Source of the DNA: Calothrix anomala FACHB-343 | GTDB lineage: Bacteria > Cyanobacteriota > Cyanobacteriia > Cyanobacteriales > Nostocaceae | Reading direction: 5' to 3' | NCBI RefSeq assembly: GCF_014696435.1 | Contig: NZ_JACJQG010000034.1 | Coordinates: 27,430 to 91,429, forward strand | Length of the DNA: 64,000 nt | Part shown: one piece after another, positions 8,635-15,787 of the stretch | Numbering within the stretch: the stretch's first letter is position 1 | How the letters are laid out: every line of letters starts with the position of its first letter | Notes under the pieces: generated by a model | Told to the model about the DNA's origin: nothing | What the model saw: only the letters and a program-made list of their open reading frames with translations | The model's database searches: none | Made by a program: the position numbers and the translations under genes

Positions 8635-9576
8635 ATGAGCGAGATGTCCAACATCTCCAGTGAGAGGAACCTGCTACCCCCCAATAGTGACTTAGAAGCC
8701 AACCAGACTACACCAGTTGAAGTAATTAGTAGCTCCGAACTTACCACAGAAGAGTGGAGCGATCGCATATTTTTAGAAAGGCAAGTTGAACGAGCATTTT
8801 ACATAGCTGCTAAAGCATTGAAAGCACTACGAGATAGACGTTTGTACCGTTCGACTCACTCAACATTTGAAGATTACTGTCGTTCCCGGTTTGGCTTCAC
8901 TCACCGCCATGTGAACTACTTGATAGCTGGTTCTTTTGTGGTTGACAATCTCATGGGAACCAATGGTTCCCAAATTAAAAACTCAAATGAAATGGGAACC
9001 AATGGTTCCCAAATTGGGAACTCAGATGAAACGGGAACCAATGGTTCCCAAATCTTACCAACGAGCGAACGCCAAGTTAGACCTTTGGTTCCCTTGAAAC
9101 CAGAACAACAACGTCAAGCTTGGCAACAGGCAGTAGAACTTGCTGGTGGTAAAATTCCCTCTGGTCGTATTGTTCAGGATATTGTGGACAAAATTCGAGA
9201 AAGAACCAAATTGCCTAATCCTTACCGCCTTGGGGAAGTATGTACTCTACTGCCCAAAGACAACCCAGAACTTAAAGGCAAGAGTGGTTGTTGGGGTGTC
9301 ATCACTCATGTTGGGGACTATAGTTGCACTCTGGAGACTTGGGATGCTGAGTATACCGTGAAAATAGAACATCTCAAGTCCTTAGAACTGTTAGACAATG
9401 ACTGCCAATTTATGCAACAACTGTGTGCGCGACTGCGGCGGCTGCACGAAATTGAAAACCGAGATATTGCAGTAGATTGGCTTTGCTTAGGGTTAGGGAA
9501 ACAACCCAAGCCGTACCTTTCGCCGTTACAAGAAAAATTGCTGGCTGATGTGGAACAAGAGTACGGACTCCATTAG
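8635..9576 (+). CDS. Plasmid DNA-binding-type protein with internal GTNGSQI repeats
   Basis: 313 residues. The N-terminal part contains a segment reading like a helix-turn-helix (FEDYCRSRFGFTHRHVNYLIAGSFVV, about 80-105). Residues about 107-138 are three 13-residue repeats with core GTNGSQI. Then comes TSERQVRPL...LKPEQQRQAWQQAVELAGGKIPSGRIVQDIV, which I know from cyanobacterial plasmid and island ParB-like proteins, and a C-terminal KOW/SH3-like strand region (LGEVCTLLPKDNPELKGKSGCWGVITHVGDYSCTLE). It is probably a plasmid maintenance or regulatory DNA-binding protein; the specific role is unknown. The DNA of the repeats is itself palindromic (separate entry). The 3' end overlaps the convergent gene by 4 nt. 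Confidence 0.7.
   Translation: MSEMSNISSERNLLPPNSDLEANQTTPVEVISSSELTTEEWSDRIFLERQVERAFYIAAKALKALRDRRLYRSTHSTFEDYCRSRFGFTHRHVNYLIAGSFVVDNLMGTNGSQIKNSNEMGTNGSQIGNSDETGTNGSQILPTSERQVRPLVPLKPEQQRQAWQQAVELAGGKIPSGRIVQDIVDKIRERTKLPNPYRLGEVCTLLPKDNPELKGKSGCWGVITHVGDYSCTLETWDAEYTVKIEHLKSLELLDNDCQFMQQLCARLRRLHEIENRDIAVDWLCLGLGKQPKPYLSPLQEKLLADVEQEYGLH
8955..9049. repeat. Three 39-bp-spaced palindromes inside the coding sequence
   Basis: The 17-mer GGGAACCAATGGTTCCC occurs exactly three times, at 8955-8971, 8994-9010 and 9033-9049. It is a palindrome except for the central base, and the spacing is an exact 39 bp (13 codons). The copies look like iterons or protein-binding sites preserved within the reading frame. 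Confidence 0.85.
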
Positions 9577-10070
9577 CCAGCAATAACTTTTGCCCTGCTA
9601 GTAGAAGTTTGTAGTGTCATTTCACTTAGTACCCGTGCTACTTCCTTTGGCTGGGATGTTAACTTGGCTTTGAGCTGTGTCCGCAGAATCGCCAATCGCT
9701 GGTAATGACCATTCACCTTGTCTGCAATCCCTAAACGTCGCGCTGCGGTACGAATGCGAGGCTGGGGCAGCTTTTCTATTAAAAGCGTTAGGGATTCAGT
9801 GTCAATATTATCTGTTATACTTGGCGCGGTGCTGTCGGCTACTGGAATTGATAGGGATTCTGGATTATTTACAGGTTTATTAGAAGCGGGTGTTGTAGTT
9901 TTATCTATCACTTGCTTGTGGTTTACCTGGTATGCCGTATTATTTTGTTGCTGAGTGCAAGCATTCCATAGCTTTACTAAACCTGCAAAGAAATCAAGTA
10001 TCATCAAGATTGCATATAAGGTGGCGATCGCCAAAATCGCATTTGTCAAAAAGTCTTGAGTATTTTGCAT
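9573..10070 (-). CDS. Membrane-anchored hypothetical protein
   Basis: ATG at 10070 has a GGAG about 8 nt upstream; the longer TTG start at 10085 is less likely. The 165-residue protein has one N-terminal membrane helix (FLTNAILAIATLYAILMILDFFAGLV), a disordered Thr/Pro/Asn-rich linker, then a compact basic C-terminal domain (LPQPRIRTAARRLGIADKVNGHYQRLAILRTQLKAKL) that resembles a SAP-like or Lsr2-like helix pair for nucleic acid binding. It could tether DNA to the membrane; that is speculation. It is convergent with, and overlaps by 4 nt, the preceding gene. Confidence 0.65.
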   Translation of the reverse strand: MQNTQDFLTNAILAIATLYAILMILDFFAGLVKLWNACTQQQNNTAYQVNHKQVIDKTTTPASNKPVNNPESLSIPVADSTAPSITDNIDTESLTLLIEKLPQPRIRTAARRLGIADKVNGHYQRLAILRTQLKAKLTSQPKEVARVLSEMTLQTSTSRAKVIAG

Positions 10071-10151
10071 TTTCTGTGTCTCCAATAAAATTGCGTGAAG
10101 TGTGTGCTGACTTTTTGTAGTTCTTTTCCCGTCAGGGGTTGCACATCTTTC

Positions 10152-10180
10152 AACACCCCCAGCTACAAGCTAGAGGTGTT
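10152..10180 (-). terminator. Hairpin downstream of the 10188-10409 gene
   Basis: AACACC and GGTGTT arms (10152-10157, 10175-10180) enclose an inner AGCT/AGCT pairing. The hairpin starts 8 nt after the stop codon of the minus-strand gene. Confidence 0.5.
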
Positions 10181-10187
10181 ACTGATT

Positions 10188-10409
10188 CTAGAAATGCTCA
10201 AAAGTTGAGGATTCTGGTTGAAACGCGATTTCTATCTGGTAATCTCTGTCATGCCAGCCAAGCAGATACCAGTAATTTTCTGAATACGATGGTGGTAAAT
10301 TACAGGTACGGTCAGCCTCGCCTAACTCAAACCAATATAGTGTTAACCTATCGCGCTCCTGCATCAAAAAGTCAATTTCACGGTCGATGTCTGTGGTGAT
10401 ATTGCACAT
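10188..10409 (-). CDS. Small hypothetical protein
   Basis: 73 residues from ATG at 10409; an in-frame TTG lies at 10421 and neither has a strong ribosome binding site. The N-terminus is helical and charged (DIDREIDFLMQERDRLTLYWFELGEADRT) and the C-terminus carries YWYLLGWHDRDYQIEIAF, the kind of aromatic 'xxLGWHDRDY' pattern I have seen in small cyanobacterial plasmid proteins. A hairpin follows the stop directly, which supports a real gene. Confidence 0.5.
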   Translation of the reverse strand: MCNITTDIDREIDFLMQERDRLTLYWFELGEADRTCNLPPSYSENYWYLLGWHDRDYQIEIAFQPESSTFEHF

Positions 10410-10467
10410 TTTATCGATCAATGGCTATTTAAATTTCATTCCTCAGCAGCGCGTAAGCGTTAAAAAA

Positions 10468-10498
10468 GCAAGCCACTGGTATTTCACCAATAGCTTGC
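10468..10498 (-). terminator. Rho-independent terminator of the 10620-10958 gene
   Basis: On the minus strand, GCAAGC...GCTTGC with an inner 6-bp helix (one mismatch) is followed immediately by TTTTTT. This is the classical arrangement for intrinsic termination. Confidence 0.75.
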
Positions 10499-10619
10499 AC
10501 ACAGACTAAAAGCTACATCTACTAACAATAAATTTCCTCATCACACTCCGGAGAAATTATTTCAACAAAATTCTCTACTCTTCTCCATGCTGTGTATTTT
10601 AGGAAGAATAACGAGACTC

Positions 10620-10958
10620 TTAGGAATAGCTATTGTGTAGATTTTTCAGTATTGCTATTAGCTCGAAATATTCTATTTCTGGAGATTTTGCTGTTCTAAA
10701 ATAGAGGCGAAAAGAACCATCTCCATATTTTTTGAGGTCTTGTTCGCTAAAGTGGATTTCTTGCCGTTGCAGCCATTTGATAACACTACTGTAAAATTCA
10801 GCTAGGAATAATGCCGGAAAGTAAATCCTGCCTGTTTTTGCCCCAGTTTGTATATGAGTGACTACCTGAAATTGTGGTGACACTAACACTTCTGCCATAT
10901 AAACGCTCACTTGAATCGTTTTAATTTTTTTAGCCGTAAGGCTTGTGGCAGGCTGCAA
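10620..10958 (-). CDS. Hypothetical protein
   Basis: 112 residues from 10958, or 92 from the in-frame ATG at 10898 (MAEVLVSPQFQVV...), which has a GTGAG upstream and may be the true start. The sequence alternates strand and helix: QVVTHIQTGAKTGRIYFPALFLAEFYSSVIKWLQRQEIHFSEQDL. No known motif is visible. It is flanked on its 3' side by a good terminator with a T-run. Confidence 0.5.
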   Translation of the reverse strand: MQPATSLTAKKIKTIQVSVYMAEVLVSPQFQVVTHIQTGAKTGRIYFPALFLAEFYSSVIKWLQRQEIHFSEQDLKKYGDGSFRLYFRTAKSPEIEYFELIAILKNLHNSYS

Positions 10959-11039
10959 GTGAGAGCGATTCTCTCAAGAAGTAAACTTATATCTCAAGGA
11001 ATCAGGAGTAATAGCAAGTATCTATGTAGAAACTCTTGA

Positions 11040-11408
11040 TTAAATTAACTCTAAACTTACTATATTCTGACTATAATTAGCGACTAATATAAATAATTTT
11101 AGCCATCGAGAACCTAGTAAAATTTCCTGGATTTCATCTCCAGCAAATACAGGAATTTCCCACTCTTGATTATCTATTATTACCCTACCAATATAAACAT
11201 CAAATTCAGTTTCTCCTTGAGCAGTTCTTAATTTATTTTGACGCAAAAAATCCCAATCAAGACTTTGTACATCTTGTTTGTTCATAGCTAAAAATTCAGT
11301 AAATCCTGTATCTAACATTGTTTCTACAGGAAAACTGAAGTCATCCCCTCCAATTAAATCAATTTCAAAGTAAACTTGACCTTTATCTCCAAATCTCCCC
11401 TCAATCAT
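11040..11408 (-). CDS. Retropepsin-like (clan AA) aspartic protease
   Basis: 122 residues. The motif MLDTGFTEFLAM (about 31-42) is the D-T-G catalytic loop of clan AA peptidases, with Phe after DTG as is usual in the cyanobacterial branch. A C-terminal ILLGSRWL matches the hydrophobic-hydrophobic-G 'ILLG' motif that completes the half-site. Single-domain proteins of this kind act as homodimers. The gene overlaps its upstream neighbour by 4 nt (ATGA). The pair recurs in Nostocales as far as I recall; its role is unknown, and a toxin-antitoxin-like function is only a guess. Confidence 0.75.
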   Translation of the reverse strand: MIEGRFGDKGQVYFEIDLIGGDDFSFPVETMLDTGFTEFLAMNKQDVQSLDWDFLRQNKLRTAQGETEFDVYIGRVIIDNQEWEIPVFAGDEIQEILLGSRWLKLFILVANYSQNIVSLELI

Positions 11409-11722
11409 ATTCTGCCACTAACTCCGGTTTCATTAATGCCAAAAATATGATGAATCATATTAGGATATTTTTCTCTGGCCATTTTACTTGCTACCTCTTG
11501 ATCCCGATCAATAAAATAATCACCACTATCAGGTTCAATGGCAATATACCAACCATAGTATTTATCTAGTATTTCTGGTTTTAAACGCTCAAAAATCACC
11601 CAACAACGCTCATAAAATGCCTGTCTTCTGGCTTTTTCTTCAGCTTTTTGTGCTTCTGTCCATTGAATTTCCGGAAATACTCTCCCACGTCTGACAATTC
11701 TTTCTGGTGAAGAGTGTGTCAT
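11405..11722 (-). CDS. Small partner protein of the retropepsin-like protease
   Basis: ATG at 11722 is preceded by GAGGTC at good spacing. The longer frame to 11800 is rejected because its extra residues are AT-rich translation without a binding site. The 105-residue protein has a basic Glu/Arg-rich N-terminal half (RVFPEIQWTEAQKAEEKARR) and a conserved-looking core YGWYIAIEPDSGDYFIDRDQEVASKMAREKYP, then IHHIFGINETG. The overlap with the protease gene points to translational coupling; the protein may be its regulator or substrate. Confidence 0.7.
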   Translation of the reverse strand: MTHSSPERIVRRGRVFPEIQWTEAQKAEEKARRQAFYERCWVIFERLKPEILDKYYGWYIAIEPDSGDYFIDRDQEVASKMAREKYPNMIHHIFGINETGVSGRI

Positions 11723-11926
11723 ATTTTTGACCTCATAAAAATTTATTTTCCTGATTTTATTATAAAATATCTGAATGATTTTAGAGCGAACGCTCGGCAA
11801 TCACAAGTTTTTAAACTTATAAAAAATATGGTGTTACTTATTCTCAAAAAACAGGGATTAATGAGGGGGACTCTATATTGGTGGATATTAGTGATGATGC
11901 TAACTGTAAGTATATCATCAATCCTC

Positions 11927-11978
11927 AAACTAATAAGGTGGTGAATAGTATCAAAGTTTATCGCCACCTTATTAGTTT
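11927..11978 (-). terminator. 15-bp perfect hairpin after the WGR gene
   Basis: AAACTAATAAGGTGG (11927-11941) pairs perfectly with 11964-11978 around a 22-nt loop. It lies about 100 nt downstream of the minus-strand gene ending at 12079 and is followed by a short T-rich stretch (TTTG). The spacer 11723-12078 also contains two HIP1 octamers and no supportable gene. Confidence 0.55.
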
Positions 11979-12078
11979 GTGTCATTACTAAAGCGATCGC
12001 CATTTCTAATTATTCCCAAACAGCGATCGCTATTTTGTCGGTTAGCGACGAAATCGACTAACTTCTCCCTTTCTTTAG

Positions 12079-12876
12079 TTAATTAAATTGGACGTAGTAG
12101 GAACGATTGTCTAAGTTGTCGGTGGATAATGATGGACTTACTGAGTCAATTCCCCACCTTACCCACCAAGAACGGTCATTTAATAAATCTGATGAAGACT
12201 GTGTTTGTATAGAGAGCATTTCCTGGCGTAAACTCTCTATTGCTTCTAATCCATTTTGTAGTAAAGACAGAATTTGTCGCTGCTGAGTAATCAATTGTCT
12301 TGTTCCCAGTATTGCTCTAGCATCTAGTTTTCTGCCAACTGGTAACGGGATACAACGCAGATAATCACCTACAGCATCATTAAAGCTATTATTATCCTGG
12401 TTATAGCTTCTTTCAACTGCGTTTAATGCCTGAGTAGCTCTATTGATTGTGGATTTATTTATAGCTCCTAAATCAGTGATAAACAAGCCGTGAAGTGAGT
12501 CAAATTTAATCAGCGTATCTCTGGAAATTTTATCTCCTATAGCTTGAATTTGAGATAATTTTTCTTGGAGTTGATTTACTGCATCAACTGGAAATTGACT
12601 CCAATCAAGCTGAGGATTCGTGTCAGTATCTACTGTTGCAAAAGTGTAGCCTTTTTGAGTAGTTTTTTCCCAAACTAAAGTGGCTAGTTTGTGATTAGCT
12701 GCATTGCTAGAACCGCAAGCATAAACATGAGTACGGGGTGTATTTCCTACCCGTCCGTACTCTACTAGTAATTCCCCATTGGGCATTACATAACCGCACC
12801 AATATTTGTTATTGTTTGTTCCAGGGCGGACACAAATAAGTTTTTGGACTTTGAGAGCTTGAGTTTTATCTGCCAT
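12079..12876 (-). CDS. WGR-domain protein with PARP-regulatory-like helical region
   Basis: 265 residues. Residues about 10-75 form a WGR domain: YWCGYVMPNGELLVEYGRVG, then ATLVWEKTTQKGY. This domain binds nucleic acid ends in PARPs and bacterial relatives. The middle (about 85-210) is helical and contains YLRCIPLPVGRK, which recalls the end of the PARP helical regulatory domain (YxxIPHxxG), but there is no ADP-ribosyltransferase domain after it. The C-terminus holds two short aromatic motifs, LNDRSWWVRWG and LDNRSYYVQFN (the last 11 residues). A similar motif ends the protein encoded at 15788-16921. It sits 67 nt downstream of the AAA+ gene in the same direction, with a hairpin between. Confidence 0.75.
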   Translation of the reverse strand: MADKTQALKVQKLICVRPGTNNNKYWCGYVMPNGELLVEYGRVGNTPRTHVYACGSSNAANHKLATLVWEKTTQKGYTFATVDTDTNPQLDWSQFPVDAVNQLQEKLSQIQAIGDKISRDTLIKFDSLHGLFITDLGAINKSTINRATQALNAVERSYNQDNNSFNDAVGDYLRCIPLPVGRKLDARAILGTRQLITQQRQILSLLQNGLEAIESLRQEMLSIQTQSSSDLLNDRSWWVRWGIDSVSPSLSTDNLDNRSYYVQFN

Positions 12877-12900
12877 AATTAAACACCAATAAAGTTGTTA

Positions 12901-12933
12901 CCCGCTCAATCATTTCGTCAGATATTGAGCGGG
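12901..12933 (-). terminator. Hairpin directly after the AAA+ gene
   Basis: CCCGCTCAAT (12901-12910) and ATTGAGCGGG (12924-12933) form a 10-bp perfect stem with a 13-nt loop, 11 nt after the AAA+ stop codon. It has no strong T-run, so it may be a weak terminator or an mRNA end stabiliser. Confidence 0.55.
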
Positions 12934-12943
12934 GTAGAATCAC

Positions 12944-14623
12944 TTAGTTGAAATCTGAAAAATCAATGATGTCGCTGTGCGAATTTTCACTGGTTGAATG
13001 AAAAGTGACAGAGCGATCGCGATTTCTATCGCCAGCCTCAGTTTCAGGTGCAGCCCATGTTGCGCCCCCAGAACGCGCCCATTTTCGCAGTTCTTCTAGT
13101 TCTCTGGTGTTAGCTTTAAATTGTGCTGGAGTCCTATGAATTTCTGCTAACAGGTCTTCAACAGACACATTGACTTTTCGGGTTTTGGCATAGGAGTAAC
13201 TAGCGCATTGTTGAACTATCTTCCTAATTTCTGCACCTGTATAATCCGCGCTCACAGCAGCTAATCTCTCGATTTCAGGTTTCTTAATTGCAACTTTGCA
13301 GTGATTTAGCTGTACATTCCAGATATCTTTTCTGGCTGCTAAATTCGGCAAATCCACATAGAATATTTTCGTGAATCGCCTGAGAGTTTCATCTTTAATT
13401 CCCCAAGGTCGGTTACAGGTTGCTGCTACAAATACACTGCTTTTCTTTTCCTCAAACCATGTGAGGAAATAGCCAAACATTCTCGCACTTGTACCACTGT
13501 CAGATTCTACGGCGTTCCCGCCCGGCATGAGCTTGTCAAACTCATCAATGAACAGGATGCTAGGTGCAAGGTCTTCTGCGGCTTGAATGTATTCCCGTAA
13601 TCGTTCCTCACTTGCACCTAGTTCTCGACTCATCAAACTGCCAGTGTCCATAATTAAACTAGGCAGACCCCACAGTTGTGAGATGGTTTTGACGCACAAA
13701 GTCTTACCAGTACCTCCCACACCAACCCATAACGCCCCAGAAGGAAAGGGGATGTTATATTTCTCTTGAGCTTCCGGTTCTAGCAGTGCAGCCATCGTTT
13801 CTGCCCATTCTGTAACTGCTGGCAATCCTTGTACAGCCACATCAGGAGATTCTGCATACCGAATACCCTTGGCGGCGAATTTCTTTTGCTTGTGTTTGGA
13901 CAGAAATTCAATTGCCCCAACATCAACCTTTCTTAAGGATGTGGCACATAGAGAAACGGCATCTTCTATTGCTTCATAAGACATCCCCTGCAAAGCGCGG
14001 ATGAGGCGTTTCTTATCTGATGGGCTAATGTGTATGGGCAGTTCTGCACCTTGAGCGATCGCACTTTTTCTCAATGCTTCTACTCGTGTGTCAAATATGT
14101 GTTCCGTTTCCTGTTGTGTGGGATTAGGATTGTGCATATCTGCAATCAAGTCTTGGAAGACTTTGGGTGTCCTCAAATTGTCATGCAGGATAACCAGCCG
14201 ATGGGAGCTACGCTTGGCTGCATTAAAAGTATCGATCGCCAGACGCACAAATACTGGATTGGGGTTGATTCCAGTAATAAAGGGGTAAATATCTTTGAGG
14301 ATGAAAAGTTTTCGGACACTTGTGTTGTTAGCACACTCAGCCTCAATGTGTTTCAGGAGTGCTTCTATGGGATGTCCTTTGGTATCAAAATTAGGAGCAG
14401 GTGTTTTAGGAAGTCCCGTAACTTTGCCAGAACGCATTTTTGGTTCTACTTTCTGCAAAGACTTAGCTATATCCCAAATGTAACTTTCCATACCAAGCCG
14501 TAGAGCAATATCAACAATTAGCTGATTAGTGATGTTGATTTCGCTAGCTGTCGGAGAATTGATTGCTACTGTGGCACAACCAGCGTGAAACGAAGTGATA
14601 ACTTCTTGTGTGTTAAATGTCAT
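12944..14623 (-). CDS. Ycf46-like AAA+ ATPase
   Basis: 559 residues. The N-terminal half (about 1-270) carries degenerate ATPase-like features (LFILKDIYPFI, RLVILHDNLRTP), as in Ycf46. The AAA+ core has Walker A GVGGTGKT near 300-308, Walker B ILFIDEFDK near 356-364, then CNRPWGIKDETLRRF with the arginine-finger region, and a small helical lid (LAAVSADYTGAEIRKIVQQC). Ycf46 proteins are cyanobacterial and plastid AAA+ ATPases, often linked with DUF1257 (Ycf35) and DUF2997, and the same two families lie immediately upstream here. This is therefore a plasmid-borne version of that set. The C-terminal extension has DRNRDRSVTF, faintly like the DRS motif of its neighbours. Confidence 0.8.
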   Translation of the reverse strand: MTFNTQEVITSFHAGCATVAINSPTASEINITNQLIVDIALRLGMESYIWDIAKSLQKVEPKMRSGKVTGLPKTPAPNFDTKGHPIEALLKHIEAECANNTSVRKLFILKDIYPFITGINPNPVFVRLAIDTFNAAKRSSHRLVILHDNLRTPKVFQDLIADMHNPNPTQQETEHIFDTRVEALRKSAIAQGAELPIHISPSDKKRLIRALQGMSYEAIEDAVSLCATSLRKVDVGAIEFLSKHKQKKFAAKGIRYAESPDVAVQGLPAVTEWAETMAALLEPEAQEKYNIPFPSGALWVGVGGTGKTLCVKTISQLWGLPSLIMDTGSLMSRELGASEERLREYIQAAEDLAPSILFIDEFDKLMPGGNAVESDSGTSARMFGYFLTWFEEKKSSVFVAATCNRPWGIKDETLRRFTKIFYVDLPNLAARKDIWNVQLNHCKVAIKKPEIERLAAVSADYTGAEIRKIVQQCASYSYAKTRKVNVSVEDLLAEIHRTPAQFKANTRELEELRKWARSGGATWAAPETEAGDRNRDRSVTFHSTSENSHSDIIDFSDFN

Positions 14624-14652
14624 ATATTTGGTTTGGTTTCAAAACATCATTG

Positions 14653-14694
14653 AGCTAAGAGGAAGCGTTCTTAGGTAGTCGCTTCCTCTTAGCT
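14653..14694 (-). terminator. 15-bp perfect hairpin between DUF2997 and AAA+ genes
   Basis: AGCTAAGAGGAAGCG (14653-14667) pairs perfectly with 14680-14694 around a 12-nt loop, starting 6 nt after the DUF2997 stop. It has no T-run, so it may act as a partial terminator that sets the ratio of DUF1257/DUF2997 to the AAA+ protein. Confidence 0.65.
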
Positions 14695-14699
14695 TCTAC

Positions 14700-14897
14700 T
14701 TACCCGTCAATTTCAACGGTTGAGAATGTGGTAATCGTAGGTTCAACGTACATCTGTGGTTTTGGTGTTACCTCAACCTGTCCGAGTGCTTCTAAAGGTT
14801 GCGTGAGGTTTCGACAACTAGAGTCAGGTACACCTACCACTTCTACCTGTAAAGGTTGCCCCTTTTTCTGTTTGATAATAATTTGAGTTTGTGACAT
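14700..14897 (-). CDS. DUF2997-family small protein
   Basis: 65 residues. It starts QIIIKQKKGQPLQVEVVGVPDSSCRNLTQPLEALGQV, the pattern of DUF2997 (short beta-strand start then 'G..C...T..L...LG'), with a single Cys. Its genes normally follow a DUF1257 gene, as here (12-nt gap). Function is unknown; in cyanobacteria these genes accompany the Ycf46-type ATPase. The stop is followed by a strong hairpin. Confidence 0.75.
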   Translation of the reverse strand: MSQTQIIIKQKKGQPLQVEVVGVPDSSCRNLTQPLEALGQVEVTPKPQMYVEPTITTFSTVEIDG

Positions 14898-14909
14898 TTT
14901 TCACTCCTA

Positions 14910-15416
14910 TTACTGCCAATTATTCCAATCGTTACCATTTGAATTTGAGACAGTTAAACTTACTTTCTTAGTAAGAGTTGTTTGTAAGCTGCCATCATCG
15001 AGAGTAGATTGTTGATAATCCCAAATTTCTGGAGGATAGTGGATATTGATGTAAGCTTGGTTATGAGCAAGTTGCACTGATTCTTGGAAATTTCGCACAT
15101 TGCCAAAGACGCTACCCAATAAATTTTGATTGAAATCCCAAGCATCTACTTTAATTTCGTAGGCATTTATAGTTGGGTTATTGGCAAATCCGACATCAAC
15201 TAAAGCATCACGATTGCGAGTCTTTAAGTAAGTGCGACGGATGATGATTTCTCCCTCATCTGTATTTCGCCTGTCGTAATCATTGAATAGTTGCATTGGA
15301 GATTCATAGATTTCAACCGGAATATCTATCTGATGAGATGCCAGTAGTGACTTTAGTCCTTCGACAAGAGCTTGCTTGTCTATTAATGTTGTTTTTATGC
15401 TCGAAAAATGGCTCAT
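14910..15416 (-). CDS. DUF1257 (Ycf35-like) protein
   Basis: 168 residues. MSHFSSIKTTLIDKQALVEGLKSL is the standard start of DUF1257/Ycf35, and the remainder (VDVGFANNPTINAYEIKVDAWDF, then a C-terminal YNxQ-like helix and TLTKKVSLTVS) follows the family. Ycf35 is a conserved cyanobacterial and algal protein without an established function. It is the first gene of a minus-strand set with DUF2997 and the AAA+ ATPase. The extreme C-terminus, SNGNDWNNWQ, is Trp-rich, like the aromatic tails of nearby proteins. Confidence 0.8.
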   Translation of the reverse strand: MSHFSSIKTTLIDKQALVEGLKSLLASHQIDIPVEIYESPMQLFNDYDRRNTDEGEIIIRRTYLKTRNRDALVDVGFANNPTINAYEIKVDAWDFNQNLLGSVFGNVRNFQESVQLAHNQAYINIHYPPEIWDYQQSTLDDGSLQTTLTKKVSLTVSNSNGNDWNNWQ

Positions 15417-15787
15417 AAATTATGAACATCCTTACATTTGGTGATTTATTGAAAGCGGCGGGAAACTCAATGACCGTGGGTGCGTAGAGTGTGCGCCCCG
15501 TCGTATGGGGCATTGGGCATTGGTATGTTCTTTCCCATGCCCCATTCCCCAGAGCTATGGGACTAGTACCGCCGTGAATTCAAAATTCAAAATCAATACA
15601 GCGTAAGCGTTTCGTTGATTTGGAATGGGTGGTTTCTCTTACAAAGTTTGGCGGGACGGAAACCGACACCGCCAACGCCAGTTGCTTTAAGCCTCTTAAC
15701 CCGTCCAACACACTGGCTCAACTTTGCGCTATTTACGCCGTGTTGTACTAGTGGACTGGCGAAATCTCAATTCCCAGTACCCAATCT
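15417..15787. other. 371-nt spacer with interspersed repeats
   Basis: No gene is supported. It contains a dyad TGGGGCAT (15506-15513) / ATGCCCCA (15537-15544), which could terminate the upstream minus-strand gene, and fragments such as ATTCAAAATTCAAAAT that recur in Nostocales spacers. The promoter of the DUF1257-DUF2997-AAA+ set should lie in its left part. Confidence 0.5.

Noticed and set aside
10139-10399. 86-codon plus-strand frame
   Set aside because: It overlaps the minus-strand gene at 10188, whose product has a plausible conserved pattern and a hairpin after its stop.
14030-14503. 157-codon plus-strand frame
   Set aside because: It lies wholly within the AAA+ gene in antisense; composition is Cys/Phe-rich without a ribosome binding site.
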